Of a stretch of 64,000 nt of DNA, positions 43,063 to 52,747 are shown piece after piece. Under the pieces are notes generated by a model. The model made no database searches and was not told the origin of the DNA. It worked only from the letters and a program-made list of their open reading frames with translations. A program made the translations under genes and the position numbers. The stretch covers positions 124,001 to 188,000 of the forward strand of contig NZ_JALKCU010000002.1 of the NCBI RefSeq assembly GCF_023540835.1, given 5' to 3'. How positions within the stretch are numbered: the first letter of the stretch is position 1; every line of letters begins with the position of its first letter. Source of the DNA: Marivivens geojensis. Its GTDB lineage: Bacteria; Pseudomonadota; Alphaproteobacteria; Rhodobacterales; Rhodobacteraceae.

Positions 43063-43470
43063 TTAAGCGGCGGCAGCAACAGCCCGAATACGTTCGACCA
43101 TCGCACGGACACCGTTGGACCGCTGCGCAGACAGGTGATCATTCAGGCCAAGGCGCCCCAACTCTGCATGAGCGTCAATCGAGAGTACCTCAGATACTGG
43201 CACCTCATTATAAAGCGCACCAAGGATCGCCACGAGACCCCTCACGATCATCGCGTCACTTTCCCCACGGAACCGAAACACGCCATCGGAAATCTCTGGC
43301 ACAAGCCACACCTGCGATGCGCAACCTTCAACCTTGGTCGCGGGCACTTTGAACGCATCCTCAAGCGGCGGCATCGCTTTGCCCAATTCAATGACATGAC
43401 GATAGCGATCTTCCCAATCGTCGAGGAAATCAAAGGTATCCGCGATGTCTTCGAATGCTTGCGTGGCCAT
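43063..43470 (-). CDS. sufE: SufE-family sulfur acceptor
   Basis: A 135-residue SufE-type protein that accepts persulfide sulfur from the SufS desulfurase for Fe-S cluster assembly. The active Cys lies in KVEGCASQVWLVPEI, and GESDAMIVRGLVAILGALYN follows. ATG 43470 after AAAGGA is chosen over the frame opening at 43494. No suf operon is next to it, as is common in alphaproteobacteria. It is divergent from a lipoprotein gene. Confidence 0.92.
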   Translation of the reverse strand: MATQAFEDIADTFDFLDDWEDRYRHVIELGKAMPPLEDAFKVPATKVEGCASQVWLVPEISDGVFRFRGESDAMIVRGLVAILGALYNEVPVSEVLSIDAHAELGRLGLNDHLSAQRSNGVRAMVERIRAVAAAA

Positions 43471-43590
43471 AGTGCGTCCTTTCTGTTGCCCCATGACTTA
43501 GGTGGCATCACATGAAACGTCCAGAGGGAGCTTTTCAACTCGGTTCAATCCCGTTATCCCTTTGGCAACGATACGGGAAAGGAAAATCCA

Positions 43591-44079
43591 ATGTTGCGAC
43601 CCATCGGGATGGCTGCTTGTTTGGTTCTGACAGTTTCGGGGTGTTCCCGATTGGCAGGATCACCCGTGAACCCGATGAATTGGTTCAACAAAGATCGTGA
43701 GGCCCCAGTCGCCACCGCGCCGCAAGCCACACAGCCCTTGGTTCCGACCAAGCGTGACGTCGTTGTGATCGATAGCCGCGATCTGATCGCTCAAGTGGTG
43801 TCCGCCGAAATCGCACAAACCCCATCGGGCGCGATTTTGCGTGCGACAGGCGTTGCCCCGACCCAAGGCTATTTCAACGCGGAACTGGTCCTCGAAAACA
43901 TCCAGAACGGCACAGCGACATTTGCGTTCCGTGTCGAACGCCCTGCCCGCTTTGAAATTGAAGGCACTATCGCGTCCCGCACCATTACGGCCGCAACGGT
44001 TTTGTCGGCGGATGACCTAGCCGGCATTCGATCCGTAATTGTCAAAGGTGCAGGAAACACTGTGACGGCCCGCCGTTAA
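43591..44079 (+). CDS. Hypothetical lipoprotein
   Basis: A 162-residue protein with a lipoprotein signal (MLRPIGMAACLVLTVSGC, lipobox VSGC, modified Cys18) followed by a Pro/Ala-rich linker and a compact beta-rich region (VVVIDSRDLIAQVVSAEIAQ and later FAFRVERPARFEI). AAAGGAAAA precedes the ATG. I do not recognise a characterised family; small lipoproteins of this shape are common in Rhodobacterales. It is divergent from sufE and convergent with rnd, overlapping its end by four bases. Confidence 0.75.
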   Translation: MLRPIGMAACLVLTVSGCSRLAGSPVNPMNWFNKDREAPVATAPQATQPLVPTKRDVVVIDSRDLIAQVVSAEIAQTPSGAILRATGVAPTQGYFNAELVLENIQNGTATFAFRVERPARFEIEGTIASRTITAATVLSADDLAGIRSVIVKGAGNTVTARR

Positions 44080-45233
44080 AGGCGGATCGTCACCACATTC
44101 GTGCCCTTGGTCGCCAGAGCAACCTTGCCCTGACACAAGAGCAGCGCCTCTTCGCCAAAGACCTCACGCCGCCAGCCGGACAAGGCAGGCACATCGCGTT
44201 CACCTGCTGCAATCGCATCGAGGTCCGCAGACGTCGCGATCAGTTTTTGCGCAACGCCTTCTTCTTCCGCTTTGGCTTTCAACAGCACGCGCAGAAGGTC
44301 CGCAATCGCAGGGTTCACTTGTAGCTTTTCACGGGTCAGATCGGGCTTTGGCGCTTTTTCAGGCGGCGTCGCGATCCCAGCTTTCACTGCGGCCAAGATA
44401 CCATCGGCAATCTCGCCTTTGCGGGCTTCGCGCAGCAATAGCCGCGACCGCGCGAGATCTTTTTCGTTCTCGGGCTTTGTAGAGGCCAATTCGACCAGTG
44501 CATCATCCTTATACACACGACTGCGCGGGATGTTGCGGGTCTGGGCGAACTCCTCGCGGAAGCGCGCCAACTCTTTGACGATCGATAGGAACTTGCCCGA
44601 ATTGGTGCGGGTCTTCACGCGCATCCACGCATCTTCGGGATCGGTGCGATAGGTGTCTGGATCCTTGAGGACAGCCATTTCCTCGGACACCCAACGTTCA
44701 CGGCCAGATTTAGCGAGGCGTTTAGACAGCACTTCGTATATGTCGCGCAAGTGCGTCACGTCAGCCAGTGCATAGGTCAACTGCGCGTCTGTAAGTGGAC
44801 GACGTGACCAATCGGTGAAACGTGACGATTTATCGAGCGATGCATTGGCGATCTTGCGAACTAATGTCTCATACCCGACCTGTTCACCGTAGCCACAAAC
44901 CATGGCTGCAACTTGGGTATCAAACAGAGGCTCAGGGATCACGCCGCCTTCGACAAAGAAAATTTCGAGATCCTGACGCGCCGCATGGAACACCTTGACG
45001 ACATCGGTGTTGCGGAACAGCTCGTAAACGGGTTCGAGCGACAGGCCATCAACCAGAGGATCGACCAGTACAGCGTCCGACCCAGCGTCGTCCTGATACG
45101 CCATCTGCAGAAGGCAGAGTTTGGAATAATACGTGCGTTCACGCAAAAACTCTGTATCGACAGTCACATAGGGGCGTTTGGCGGCTTCTGCGCAAAAGGC
45201 GGCCAGCGCCTCGGTCGTGGTGATCGTCTTCAT
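44076..45233 (-). CDS. rnd: Ribonuclease D
   Basis: A 385-residue 3'-5' exoribonuclease trimming tRNA and stable RNA ends. The DEDD active site is visible at VTVDTEFLRERTYYSK, KVFHAARQDLEIFFVEG, and in the LTYALADVTHLRDIYEVL helix. One HRDC domain (REEFAQTRNIPRSRVYKDDA) follows. Length and order match the family. Confidence 0.95.
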   Translation of the reverse strand: MKTITTTEALAAFCAEAAKRPYVTVDTEFLRERTYYSKLCLLQMAYQDDAGSDAVLVDPLVDGLSLEPVYELFRNTDVVKVFHAARQDLEIFFVEGGVIPEPLFDTQVAAMVCGYGEQVGYETLVRKIANASLDKSSRFTDWSRRPLTDAQLTYALADVTHLRDIYEVLSKRLAKSGRERWVSEEMAVLKDPDTYRTDPEDAWMRVKTRTNSGKFLSIVKELARFREEFAQTRNIPRSRVYKDDALVELASTKPENEKDLARSRLLLREARKGEIADGILAAVKAGIATPPEKAPKPDLTREKLQVNPAIADLLRVLLKAKAEEEGVAQKLIATSADLDAIAAGERDVPALSGWRREVFGEEALLLCQGKVALATKGTNVVTIRL

Positions 45234-45293
45234 ACTAAGTCCGTAAACTGCTCTTGATCGATATCTTTAAGGCAATTCACCGACAAAGGAAAG

Positions 45294-45890
45294 TTACCCG
45301 AGAAACAGAGGGGTACGATCCCCAACCGAATAGCGACGCAGGACTGCGGGATAGAGTTTGTGCTCCCACGTCAGCAAACGCGACGCGAGGGTATCGGCAG
45401 TATCGCCTGCTTCAATCGCGATCTTTGCCTGACCAAGGATCGGCCCGCCGTCCAGCTCAGCTGTCACTTCATGCACGGAACAGCCATGCTCCGTATCGCC
45501 CGCCTCAAGCGCACGTTGGTGCGTGTGCAGGCCTTTGTATTTCGGCAAAAGCGACGGATGGATGTTGAGCATTCGTCCGCCCCAGTGGCTTGTGAACCCT
45601 TCGGTGAGGATACGCATGAAGCCCGCACAACAAATGATGTCTGGCTGAGCCTCTTCCAACACACGGGTCAGTTCGGCCTCGAACCCCTCGCGGTCTTTGC
45701 CGAACGATTTGTGATCGACGACTGCGGTCGCCACGCCCAGATCAACGGCCTTTTGTAGACCACCAGCATCAGCGACGTTTGAGACAACCAGAACTGGCGT
45801 CGCAGGATGATCACCCGATTGCATATCCTTTACCAGCGACACCATGTTGGAGCCGCCGCCAGAAATCAGGATTGCAACACGTTTGGTCAC
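45294..45890 (-). CDS. purN: Phosphoribosylglycinamide formyltransferase
   Basis: A 198-residue formyl-tetrahydrofolate-dependent transformylase of purine synthesis. [17 protein letters not shown] binds the substrate phosphate. [20 protein letters not shown] and the later [16 protein letters not shown] hold catalytic Asn, His and Asp. Its start overlaps the purM stop by four bases, the usual purMN pair. Confidence 0.95.
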   Translation of the reverse strand: MTKRVAILISGGGSNMVSLVKDMQSGDHPATPVLVVSNVADAGGLQKAVDLGVATAVVDHKSFGKDREGFEAELTRVLEEAQPDIICCAGFMRILTEGFTSHWGGRMLNIHPSLLPKYKGLHTHQRALEAGDTEHGCSVHEVTAELDGGPILGQAKIAIEAGDTADTLASRLLTWEHKLYPAVLRRYSVGDRTPLFLG

Positions 45891-46930
45891 AGAAGTTTGC
45901 CTGTGTAAGCCACGCCTGCCTGATCGGTCACGGAGCCGATGCGGGTCACAGCTTCGCCTTCTGCGGTCAGCAGCGCAGCGATCTCGTCCGCGCGGTCAGC
46001 CGCAACGACAACGATCATGCCGATGCCAGAGTTGAAGGTTTTCAGCAGTTCTTTTTCTTCCATGTTGGCGGTTTCGGCCAACCAACGGAACACCGGAGGA
46101 AGTTCCCACGACGAAAGGTCAATCGTTGCGCCCATATCGTCGGGCAGAACGCGGGGCAGGTTTTCAGTCAAACCGCCGCCCGTGATGTGAGCCAGGGCGT
46201 GAACGCCCCCTGCCCGCACCGCAGCCAGAGCTTGTTTAACATAGAGACGGGTCGGAGCGAGAAGTGCCTCACCCAATGTGCCGTCAGAGAAAGGGCTCGC
46301 CGCGTCCCAGCCGAGGCCCGAGAGTTCGACAACCTTGCGCACGAAGGAATAGCCGTTCGAGTGCACGCCGTTTGAACCAAGACCCAACAGAACATCACCG
46401 ACCTGAACGCCAGCGGGTAGATCAGAGCCACGCTCCATCGCGCCGACAGCGAACCCAGCTAGGTCGAAATCGCCATCGTGATACATGCCGGGCATCTCAG
46501 CGGTTTCACCACCGATCAATGCGCAACCGCTGTCTTCACAACCCTTTGCAATGCCGTTGATGATGCGGGTCGCGCTATCCACGTCCAGTTTACCCGTCGC
46601 GAAATAGTCGAGGAAGAACAGTGGCTCTGCACCCTGACACACGAGGTCGTTCACGCACATCGCAACGAGGTCAATGCCAACGGTATCAACGTTGCCTGTA
46701 TCAATCGCGATGCGAAGCTTCGTACCAACGCCGTCGGTCGCTGCAACGAGGATAGGATCCTCATAACCCGCACCCTTGAGGTCGAACAGAGCGCCAAAAC
46801 CGCCCAGACCCGCCATAACACCCGAACGGGCTGTGCGTTTCGCGGCAGGTTTGATCCGTTCAACAAGCGTATTGCCTGCGTCGATATCCACACCCGCGTC
46901 TGCGTAAGTCAGGCCGTTTTTCTTGGTCAT
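45887..46930 (-). CDS. purM: Phosphoribosylformylglycinamidine cyclo-ligase
   Basis: A 347-residue AIR synthase closing the imidazole ring in purine synthesis. [35 protein letters not shown] and the glycine-rich [13 protein letters not shown] are diagnostic, followed by [17 protein letters not shown]. It is first of purMN. The gap before it (46931-47037) holds no other gene. Confidence 0.96.
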   Translation of the reverse strand: MTKKNGLTYADAGVDIDAGNTLVERIKPAAKRTARSGVMAGLGGFGALFDLKGAGYEDPILVAATDGVGTKLRIAIDTGNVDTVGIDLVAMCVNDLVCQGAEPLFFLDYFATGKLDVDSATRIINGIAKGCEDSGCALIGGETAEMPGMYHDGDFDLAGFAVGAMERGSDLPAGVQVGDVLLGLGSNGVHSNGYSFVRKVVELSGLGWDAASPFSDGTLGEALLAPTRLYVKQALAAVRAGGVHALAHITGGGLTENLPRVLPDDMGATIDLSSWELPPVFRWLAETANMEEKELLKTFNSGIGMIVVVAADRADEIAALLTAEGEAVTRIGSVTDQAGVAYTGKLL

Positions 46931-47037
46931 CAGAGTCCCCTAGCTAGCTTGCCGCTGCGATAGCTTATTCAGGCTACGGGGGCAACGTCCAACAACATCC
47001 CATTTGGGTTAATCACGCTGGCCTGCGGGTTTTATCC

Positions 47038-48162
47038 TTAGTCGAGCGTCTTGCGGAACCTGAAGAGCGCCAGCACGGCCAGCCCAAAGGCAAAAAGGAC
47101 CAAGGCAAAGAACGGCCCCGCCACCGCCGAAAAATCCGCGCCCTTTAGCATCACGGCGCGGATGAGCCGCAAAAAATGCGTGAGCGGGAAAACCTCACCA
47201 ATCACCTGCGCCCATGCTGGCATCCCGCGATATGGGAACATGAATCCCGAAAGCAAAAGCGATGGGAGGAAGAAAAAGAAGGTAAGCTGCATCGCTTGCA
47301 TCTGTGTGCGTGATACCGTGGACAAAAGATACCCCAAGATCACCAATGCCAGCACGAACACGAAGACGCCCGCAAGGACGAGCGAGAGCGACCCGACGAA
47401 CGGTACGTTGAACACGAGTTTGGCAGACACCAGCACCACGACCACCTGCACAGCCCCCACGATCAGATATGGCACCACCTTGCCCAGCATGATCTCAAGA
47501 GGGTTTGCCGGCATCGACAATAGGTTCTCCATAGTGCCCCGCTCGACCTCGCGCGTCAGCGCCATCGCGGTCATCATGACCATCGTCAACTGAAGGATCA
47601 CGCCGAGCAAACCCGGGACAATGTTATATTGCGTAATACCTTCGGGATTGTAGCGGCGGTGCACAATGATCTCTAACCCGTTCGACTCCTGATGTCCCTG
47701 CCCCGCCTCGCGCAACAACGCCGAATTCGCGACAGTGCTGAGTGTTGAGATCGCGCCTGACGCCACTGACGGATCGGTTGCATCCGCCTCAATCAGAATG
47801 CTCGCATGATCGCCCCGTTCGATCCGACGCCCGAAATCGGACGGCACCGTTACGACAAAGGCGACCTCACCACGGGATATCATATCCTCTGCTTCATCCT
47901 CGGTCGCATTTGGGGCAATGAACCGATAATAGCCCGTCAGCTCCAATGCCGTGACCATCGCGCGGGTATAGCGGTCTTGGGTCGGAGACACGAGCGCCGC
48001 AGGCAACGCTTTGGGATCGATGTTGATCGCAAACCCAAAGAGCATCAACTGCATCAAAGGCACGCCCAGCATCATCGCAAAGGTCACACGATCCCGCCGC
48101 ATCTGGATGATTTCCTTGATCAAGAGCGCGACAAGTCGATGAAGCGAAAAGAACCTGTTCAT
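47038..48162 (-). CDS. ABC-2 type efflux permease
   Basis: A 374-residue inner membrane permease of the ABC-2 (YhhJ/YbhR-like) type. One N-terminal helix is followed by a large periplasmic part (about 50-170) and five C-terminal helices including VERGTMENLLSMPANPLEIM, the conserved coupling segment. It starts inside the ATPase stop (four-base overlap). Together with the adaptor and ATPase it should form a drug or metabolite exporter; the substrate is unknown. Confidence 0.88.
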   Translation of the reverse strand: MNRFFSLHRLVALLIKEIIQMRRDRVTFAMMLGVPLMQLMLFGFAINIDPKALPAALVSPTQDRYTRAMVTALELTGYYRFIAPNATEDEAEDMISRGEVAFVVTVPSDFGRRIERGDHASILIEADATDPSVASGAISTLSTVANSALLREAGQGHQESNGLEIIVHRRYNPEGITQYNIVPGLLGVILQLTMVMMTAMALTREVERGTMENLLSMPANPLEIMLGKVVPYLIVGAVQVVVVLVSAKLVFNVPFVGSLSLVLAGVFVFVLALVILGYLLSTVSRTQMQAMQLTFFFFLPSLLLSGFMFPYRGMPAWAQVIGEVFPLTHFLRLIRAVMLKGADFSAVAGPFFALVLFAFGLAVLALFRFRKTLD

Positions 48163-49082
48163 TGCATATTGTCCTGCGCCGCGCCCATCAGTTGGATGAA
48201 CACATCCTCAAGGCTGGTGTCAGACAATTCCGCGTTGCACCCTGTTTGGCACGCGACCACCTCCACGCTGGTTTTAAGAGCCATCGCATCACGACCAACG
48301 ACGTGGAGCGTTGCGCCAAAAGGCGCCACTTGATCGACACCCAAAGCGCCGCGCAAAAGCCGCGCAGCCTGCGCCGTGTCTCCCCCTGTCACAACATAGG
48401 TCGTAAGCGCTGCCCCTTGGACGACCTCTGGCACGGTACCTTGCGCAATCAGATCTCCGTAAGAGATGTAGGAAATGCGGTGACAGCGCTCCGCCTCGTC
48501 CATGTAGTGGGTCGACACCAACACGGTCAGACCACCATGCGCCAAGGCATGAATTTCATCCCAAAACTCACGTCGCGCCTTGGGGTCAACGCCCGCGGTC
48601 GGTTCGTCTAACATCAAAAGCGCAGGCTTGTGCATGATACAGGCCGCCAAAGCCAAACGCTGTTTCCACCCACCCGAGAGCGACCCAGCCAGCTGATCCT
48701 TGCGTGCCGTCAGACCGAGATCGGCAATCGTATCCTTAACGACCTGCCGTTTGGGCGACATCCCATAGAGCCCCGCAACAAAGCTCAGGTTTTCTGCGAT
48801 AGTCAGGTCCTCGTAGAACGAGAACCTCTGGGTCATATAACCGACCTTGCGTTTGATCGCGCGACGCTCGGTGCGAATGTCATGCCCCAAGACGCGGCCT
48901 TCGCCACTGTCTGGCTCCAACAACCCACACATCAACCGAATGGTCGTTGTCTTGCCTGACCCATTCGGGCCGAGAAACCCCATGATCTCGCCCTTGCGGA
49001 CGTCGAGGCTCACGTTGTTAACGACGGTTTTTTCACCGAACCGCTTGGTCAGGCCACTGACCGATATGGCAAGGTCAGTCAT
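48159..49082 (-). CDS. ABC efflux transporter ATPase
   Basis: A 307-residue ABC ATPase of the DrrA/YbhF class. Walker A GPNGSGKTTT, signature LSGGWKQRLALA and Walker B LLMLDEPTAGVDP are all present, followed by the switch His in STHYMDEAERC. A single nucleotide-binding domain is present with a short C-terminal extension, so it must dimerise. It overlaps its neighbours by four bases on both sides. Confidence 0.92.
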   Translation of the reverse strand: MTDLAISVSGLTKRFGEKTVVNNVSLDVRKGEIMGFLGPNGSGKTTTIRLMCGLLEPDSGEGRVLGHDIRTERRAIKRKVGYMTQRFSFYEDLTIAENLSFVAGLYGMSPKRQVVKDTIADLGLTARKDQLAGSLSGGWKQRLALAACIMHKPALLMLDEPTAGVDPKARREFWDEIHALAHGGLTVLVSTHYMDEAERCHRISYISYGDLIAQGTVPEVVQGAALTTYVVTGGDTAQAARLLRGALGVDQVAPFGATLHVVGRDAMALKTSVEVVACQTGCNAELSDTSLEDVFIQLMGAAQDNMQ

Positions 49083-50017
49083 GGCAACCGCACATTCACG
49101 ATCTGACCCGGATTAAGGTCATGTTCCGAGGTCGGGCGTGCCTCGATCAGATAGACCAGCTTCTGACGGCTCTCGACAGAGTAGATGACAGGTGGCGTGA
49201 ACTCTGGATCGCTCGAGATATAGCTGATGGTGGCGGTCAGACCCTCAGCGCAGCCATCGCACTCGACCGCCAAAGTGTCCCCTACCGAAATCGACGCATA
49301 AGACGTTTCAGGCACATAGAGCCGTAATTTCACGGCCCCCTCTGGCAACACCGACAACACTGGTGCAGTTGGCCCTGCAATTTCGCCCTCTTGTCGCAGA
49401 ATATCGACCACGGTGACAGGCACCGACAGCGACAACTCGCGCTGCTCTAACTGCCACTCTGCTCGATCCAAGGCCGCATTGGCCGCAGCCACAACCGCCT
49501 CAGCCTGCGCGATGGCCTGCGGGCGGGCGGGCAGCCGCGCAACAGCCAATTCAGCGGACACAACAGCCACCTTGGACGCAGCGACCTGCGCCGCCGTAAT
49601 CGCATCGTCGCGCTGGGCATCCGTAGCAACACCACGGATGAAAAGCTGCTCTAATCGATCGCGTTCACGGTTCGCCTCATCCGCCTGTAAATTCGCCGAG
49701 GCAAGGTTCGCCTCGATCACAGCGATTTCCTCAGGCCGAGCGCCCTCTTGCAAATTGGCGAGCTGGCTCTCGGCTTGCGCGACATTCGCCTGCGCCTCAG
49801 CCAATGCGATCTCGGCATCGTGGCGTTCCATTGCGACCATCACCGTATCGGCCTCAACGTGATCACCCCGAGCGACAGTAATCTCGCGGACCTGTGCCAC
49901 GCTGACAGGCGCGACCAGCGTATAGTCCCCTTCGACATAACCCGTCGCGAAAGAGGCTCCGTCGCCACAGCCCGATAGCAAACCAGCAATGATCGGTAGA
50001 CTACATAGAATGCTCAC
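49079..50017 (-). CDS. HlyD-family adaptor lipoprotein of the ABC exporter
   Basis: A 312-residue membrane fusion protein with a likely lipoprotein signal (LPIIAGLLSGC, lipobox LSGC, Cys17). A biotinyl-lipoyl-like domain split by a long Ala/Glu-rich coiled coil (about 65-190) and a beta-barrel region follow, as in YbhG. It is the first gene of the three-gene exporter unit and would link the permease to an outer membrane channel. No channel gene is adjacent. Confidence 0.87.
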   Translation of the reverse strand: MSILCSLPIIAGLLSGCGDGASFATGYVEGDYTLVAPVSVAQVREITVARGDHVEADTVMVAMERHDAEIALAEAQANVAQAESQLANLQEGARPEEIAVIEANLASANLQADEANRERDRLEQLFIRGVATDAQRDDAITAAQVAASKVAVVSAELAVARLPARPQAIAQAEAVVAAANAALDRAEWQLEQRELSLSVPVTVVDILRQEGEIAGPTAPVLSVLPEGAVKLRLYVPETSYASISVGDTLAVECDGCAEGLTATISYISSDPEFTPPVIYSVESRQKLVYLIEARPTSEHDLNPGQIVNVRLP

Positions 50018-50171
50018 GGTGACGCCCTTTCGGAATACGGCTCAGCCTATTTACCGACAAGTCATCGCCCGTGGCTGCCTAAGTGCAATAGGTAAATGAA
50101 CCTATAACCTCGGCGCATTGACCTCGATCAGGTTAGGACAAACATTTAACTCACTGACTTTTAGCCAAAAA

Positions 50172-51164
50172 TCAGCCAACCAAATCCTTTGCACGTTTTG
50201 CAAAGGCTCGTGCCAGAGGTGCCATCTCTGCGGCATTCGACGCCGTCGCGGTCCCTTGGGCCACGCGATCCCGAATACCAACAAAGATCACGGCAAAGCG
50301 GAACAGGGAGAAGATCACATGAAAATCGCTGAGCCGCGCCGATGTGCGGGCGGTTTCAAAATAACGCGCCGCGAATTCTTCTTTGGTTGGAATACCAAGA
50401 GCTTCCCAATCGAGGCCCAATATCCCACCGTATTCCTCAGGCGCGGAATGCCATGTCATCGAACAGAATCCCAAATCCGCCATCGGATGCCCAAGCGTTG
50501 AAAGCTCCCAATCTAGGATCGCAATTACCCGAGGCTCTGTTGGATGAAACATGAGGTTTCCGAGACGAAAATCCCCATGGGCCACAGCCAGTTCACCATC
50601 ATCTTCGGGCTGGTTCTCTGTCAGCCAATTCGCGAGGAATTCCAGATCAGGGATCGGCTCTCCGGTCGAAGCAAAGAGCTGTTTGGACCACCTGCGCACT
50701 TGCCGTTCAAAGTAATTCCCCGGCGGGCCGTAATCTCCCAACCCTGCCTCAGACGGCACCACGCTATGCATTTTCGCCATCGCATCCGCCATACCCAGAT
50801 AGATCGCGAGGCGTTCATCAGGCGTCATGTCAGGCAGGCTACAATCCTCAAACACCCGCCCATTTAACCGCTCCATCAAATATAACGGCGTGCCAAGCGT
50901 TTCGGCATCCTCATGAAACAGGATTGTTTTCGGCACCGGAACCCCTTGGGCACCCAGCGCATTCATTACCCGATATTCGCGATCAATCGCATGTGCGCCT
51001 TTTAGAATTGGCCCATCAGGTTGTTTACGCAGCACCATTCGGCGGTCGCCGTGGGTGACAAAGTATGTCGGGTTTGATTGGCCCCCCGAAATCTTGGTCA
51101 GCTCAGACAAATCCGCAGCGCCAAATGTTGCGTCGAGAAATTCGTGTAAGGTCGACTGATCCAT
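50172..51164 (-). CDS. Phosphotransferase (APH/ACAD10-11 kinase-like)
   Basis: A 330-residue kinase-fold protein of the aminoglycoside phosphotransferase superfamily, in the branch related to the kinase domains of ACAD10/11 and to LvaA. KISGGQSNPTYFV begins the nucleotide loop, the catalytic motif is VAHGDFRLGNLMFHP, and the metal motif is VIAILDWELSTLGHP. In the lva pathway such kinases phosphorylate 4-hydroxyacyl-CoA so that an acyl-CoA dehydrogenase homologue can remove the phosphate. It is downstream of a ligase and a dehydrogenase here, which supports the same role. Not a resistance gene by context. Confidence 0.85.
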   Translation of the reverse strand: MDQSTLHEFLDATFGAADLSELTKISGGQSNPTYFVTHGDRRMVLRKQPDGPILKGAHAIDREYRVMNALGAQGVPVPKTILFHEDAETLGTPLYLMERLNGRVFEDCSLPDMTPDERLAIYLGMADAMAKMHSVVPSEAGLGDYGPPGNYFERQVRRWSKQLFASTGEPIPDLEFLANWLTENQPEDDGELAVAHGDFRLGNLMFHPTEPRVIAILDWELSTLGHPMADLGFCSMTWHSAPEEYGGILGLDWEALGIPTKEEFAARYFETARTSARLSDFHVIFSLFRFAVIFVGIRDRVAQGTATASNAAEMAPLARAFAKRAKDLVG

Positions 51165-52747
51165 TACACGTCCCCTCCACCAAATCGTTCTTTGGCCTCT
51201 TGCCGCAGAATAAATTTCTGAACCTTGCCGGTTGCTGTTTTCGGGATCACTCGAGGTACGAAATAGCGAGGCCGCTTAAAGCCTGCGAGGTGTTCACGGC
51301 AGTGCGCCTCCACCTCTTCGACAGTCCCCCCGTCTCGCAATTCAATGAATGCACAAGGCGTCTCGCCCCATTTTTCATGAGGCGCGGCGACCACTGCGGC
51401 AAGCGCGACAGCCTCACACCGATGCAGAACATCCTCGACCTCAATCGATGATACGTTTTCGCCACCGGTGATGATGATGTCTTTTGCGCGGTCTTTGATC
51501 ATCAAACGACCATCGGGCAATACCACGGCGAGGTCGCCCGTGCGGAACCAACCATCGCGCACAGCCTCAGCCGTTGCATCGGGATTTTTCAGATAACCCG
51601 CCATGAGAGTGTTCCCGCGCAAAACGATCTCACCCGTCGTTTCGCCATCGCACGGAACCTCTTGATCAGCCTCATCAAAAACTTTGAGGACACAGGCCGT
51701 CGTGTGACGTTTACCTTGCGACGCAAGATATTTCGCCCGAACGCCAGCCTCTGCATCGCGCAAGCGGTGCGGCAAATGATTCACGGTCGCAGGACCATAA
51801 CACTCGGTCAGCCCATAGAGGTGAGACAGATCAAACGCCAAGGCATCCATCCGTTCAATCAACGAAGAGGTTGGTGCCGCACCACCCGTGCCGACCTTAA
51901 CAGGTCTCGACGCAGCTGACCGTTTTACCCGATCGGGATGGTCAAGCAGCATGTAGAGCACAACAGGTGCGCAGAAGAAATTCGTCACGCCGTGATCCTC
52001 AATCGCGTTGTAAACCTGCGACGGGTCAACGCCATCAAGACACACATGCGTCCCACCCGCAGAGGTCACAGCCCAACCGTGGCACCATCCGTTGCAATGG
52101 AACAAGGGCAGCGTCCAAAGATACACCGTGTCGCGATCAAACCCCAAGGCATCCGCGTTGCCGAGCGCGTTCATATAAGCGCCCCGATGGTGCAGCACGA
52201 CGCCCTTTGGGTTGCCAGTCGTGCCCGACGTATAATTCAAGGCAATCGGCTGCCAATCGTCAGTCACCACGCCGCGCCAATCGATCCGTTCGGGCAACGG
52301 CCCCTTTGCTATGTCGAAATCCTGCCCAAACACATGAACAGGCAGGGTATCAGAGGCGCGCCCCAGATCAGCACGCGGTGCGTCCGTTATCAAAACCTTC
52401 GCCTCGCAATGCTGTACGATGAACTGCACGGCTTCGGGATCGAGCCGCGTGTTGATCGCATTGAGAACCGCGCCCAAAGTCGGGACTGCAAAATGCGCGG
52501 CCAGCATTTCGGGGATATTGCCCGCAATGACCGAAACCACATCACCCTTGCCAACGCCGAGATCACGCAAACGCCCAGCAAAGCGCTGCACCATCGCGTC
52601 GAACTCTGCCCAGGTGATCCGTTGTTCACCCCAAATGACGGCCAGTGCATCAGGCTGCTCTGCCACCGTTCGGTCGAGCATATCGAGCGGCGTCATTGGC
52701 ACATGGTTCGCCTGTGATGGACTAAGGTGAGACGCCGAAAACATCAT
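51164..52747 (-). CDS. Acyl-CoA synthetase (AMP-forming)
   Basis: A 527-residue adenylate-forming ligase activating a carboxylic acid to its CoA thioester. The ATP loop is LNYTSGTTGNPKGVVLHHRG. LYGLTECYGPATVN, GWFRTGDLAVVLPDGRL and the catalytic Lys in PKTATGKVQKFILR are present. The frame opens at 52765; ATG 52747 overlaps the dehydrogenase stop (ATGATG) and is chosen, with 52744 as the alternative. It ends one base into the kinase-like gene. The acid is probably medium or hydroxylated; this cannot be read from the sequence. Confidence 0.9.
   Translation of the reverse strand: MMFSASHLSPSQANHVPMTPLDMLDRTVAEQPDALAVIWGEQRITWAEFDAMVQRFAGRLRDLGVGKGDVVSVIAGNIPEMLAAHFAVPTLGAVLNAINTRLDPEAVQFIVQHCEAKVLITDAPRADLGRASDTLPVHVFGQDFDIAKGPLPERIDWRGVVTDDWQPIALNYTSGTTGNPKGVVLHHRGAYMNALGNADALGFDRDTVYLWTLPLFHCNGWCHGWAVTSAGGTHVCLDGVDPSQVYNAIEDHGVTNFFCAPVVLYMLLDHPDRVKRSAASRPVKVGTGGAAPTSSLIERMDALAFDLSHLYGLTECYGPATVNHLPHRLRDAEAGVRAKYLASQGKRHTTACVLKVFDEADQEVPCDGETTGEIVLRGNTLMAGYLKNPDATAEAVRDGWFRTGDLAVVLPDGRLMIKDRAKDIIITGGENVSSIEVEDVLHRCEAVALAAVVAAPHEKWGETPCAFIELRDGGTVEEVEAHCREHLAGFKRPRYFVPRVIPKTATGKVQKFILRQEAKERFGGGDV

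Noticed and set aside
50100-50145. TAACCT ... AGGTTA inverted repeat after the kinase-like gene
   Set aside because: The stem is only six base pairs with a 19-base loop and no T-run; too weak to call a terminator.
50172-51164. Aminoglycoside resistance gene
   Set aside because: The kinase fold is shared, but sequence and operon context point to acyl-CoA metabolism.
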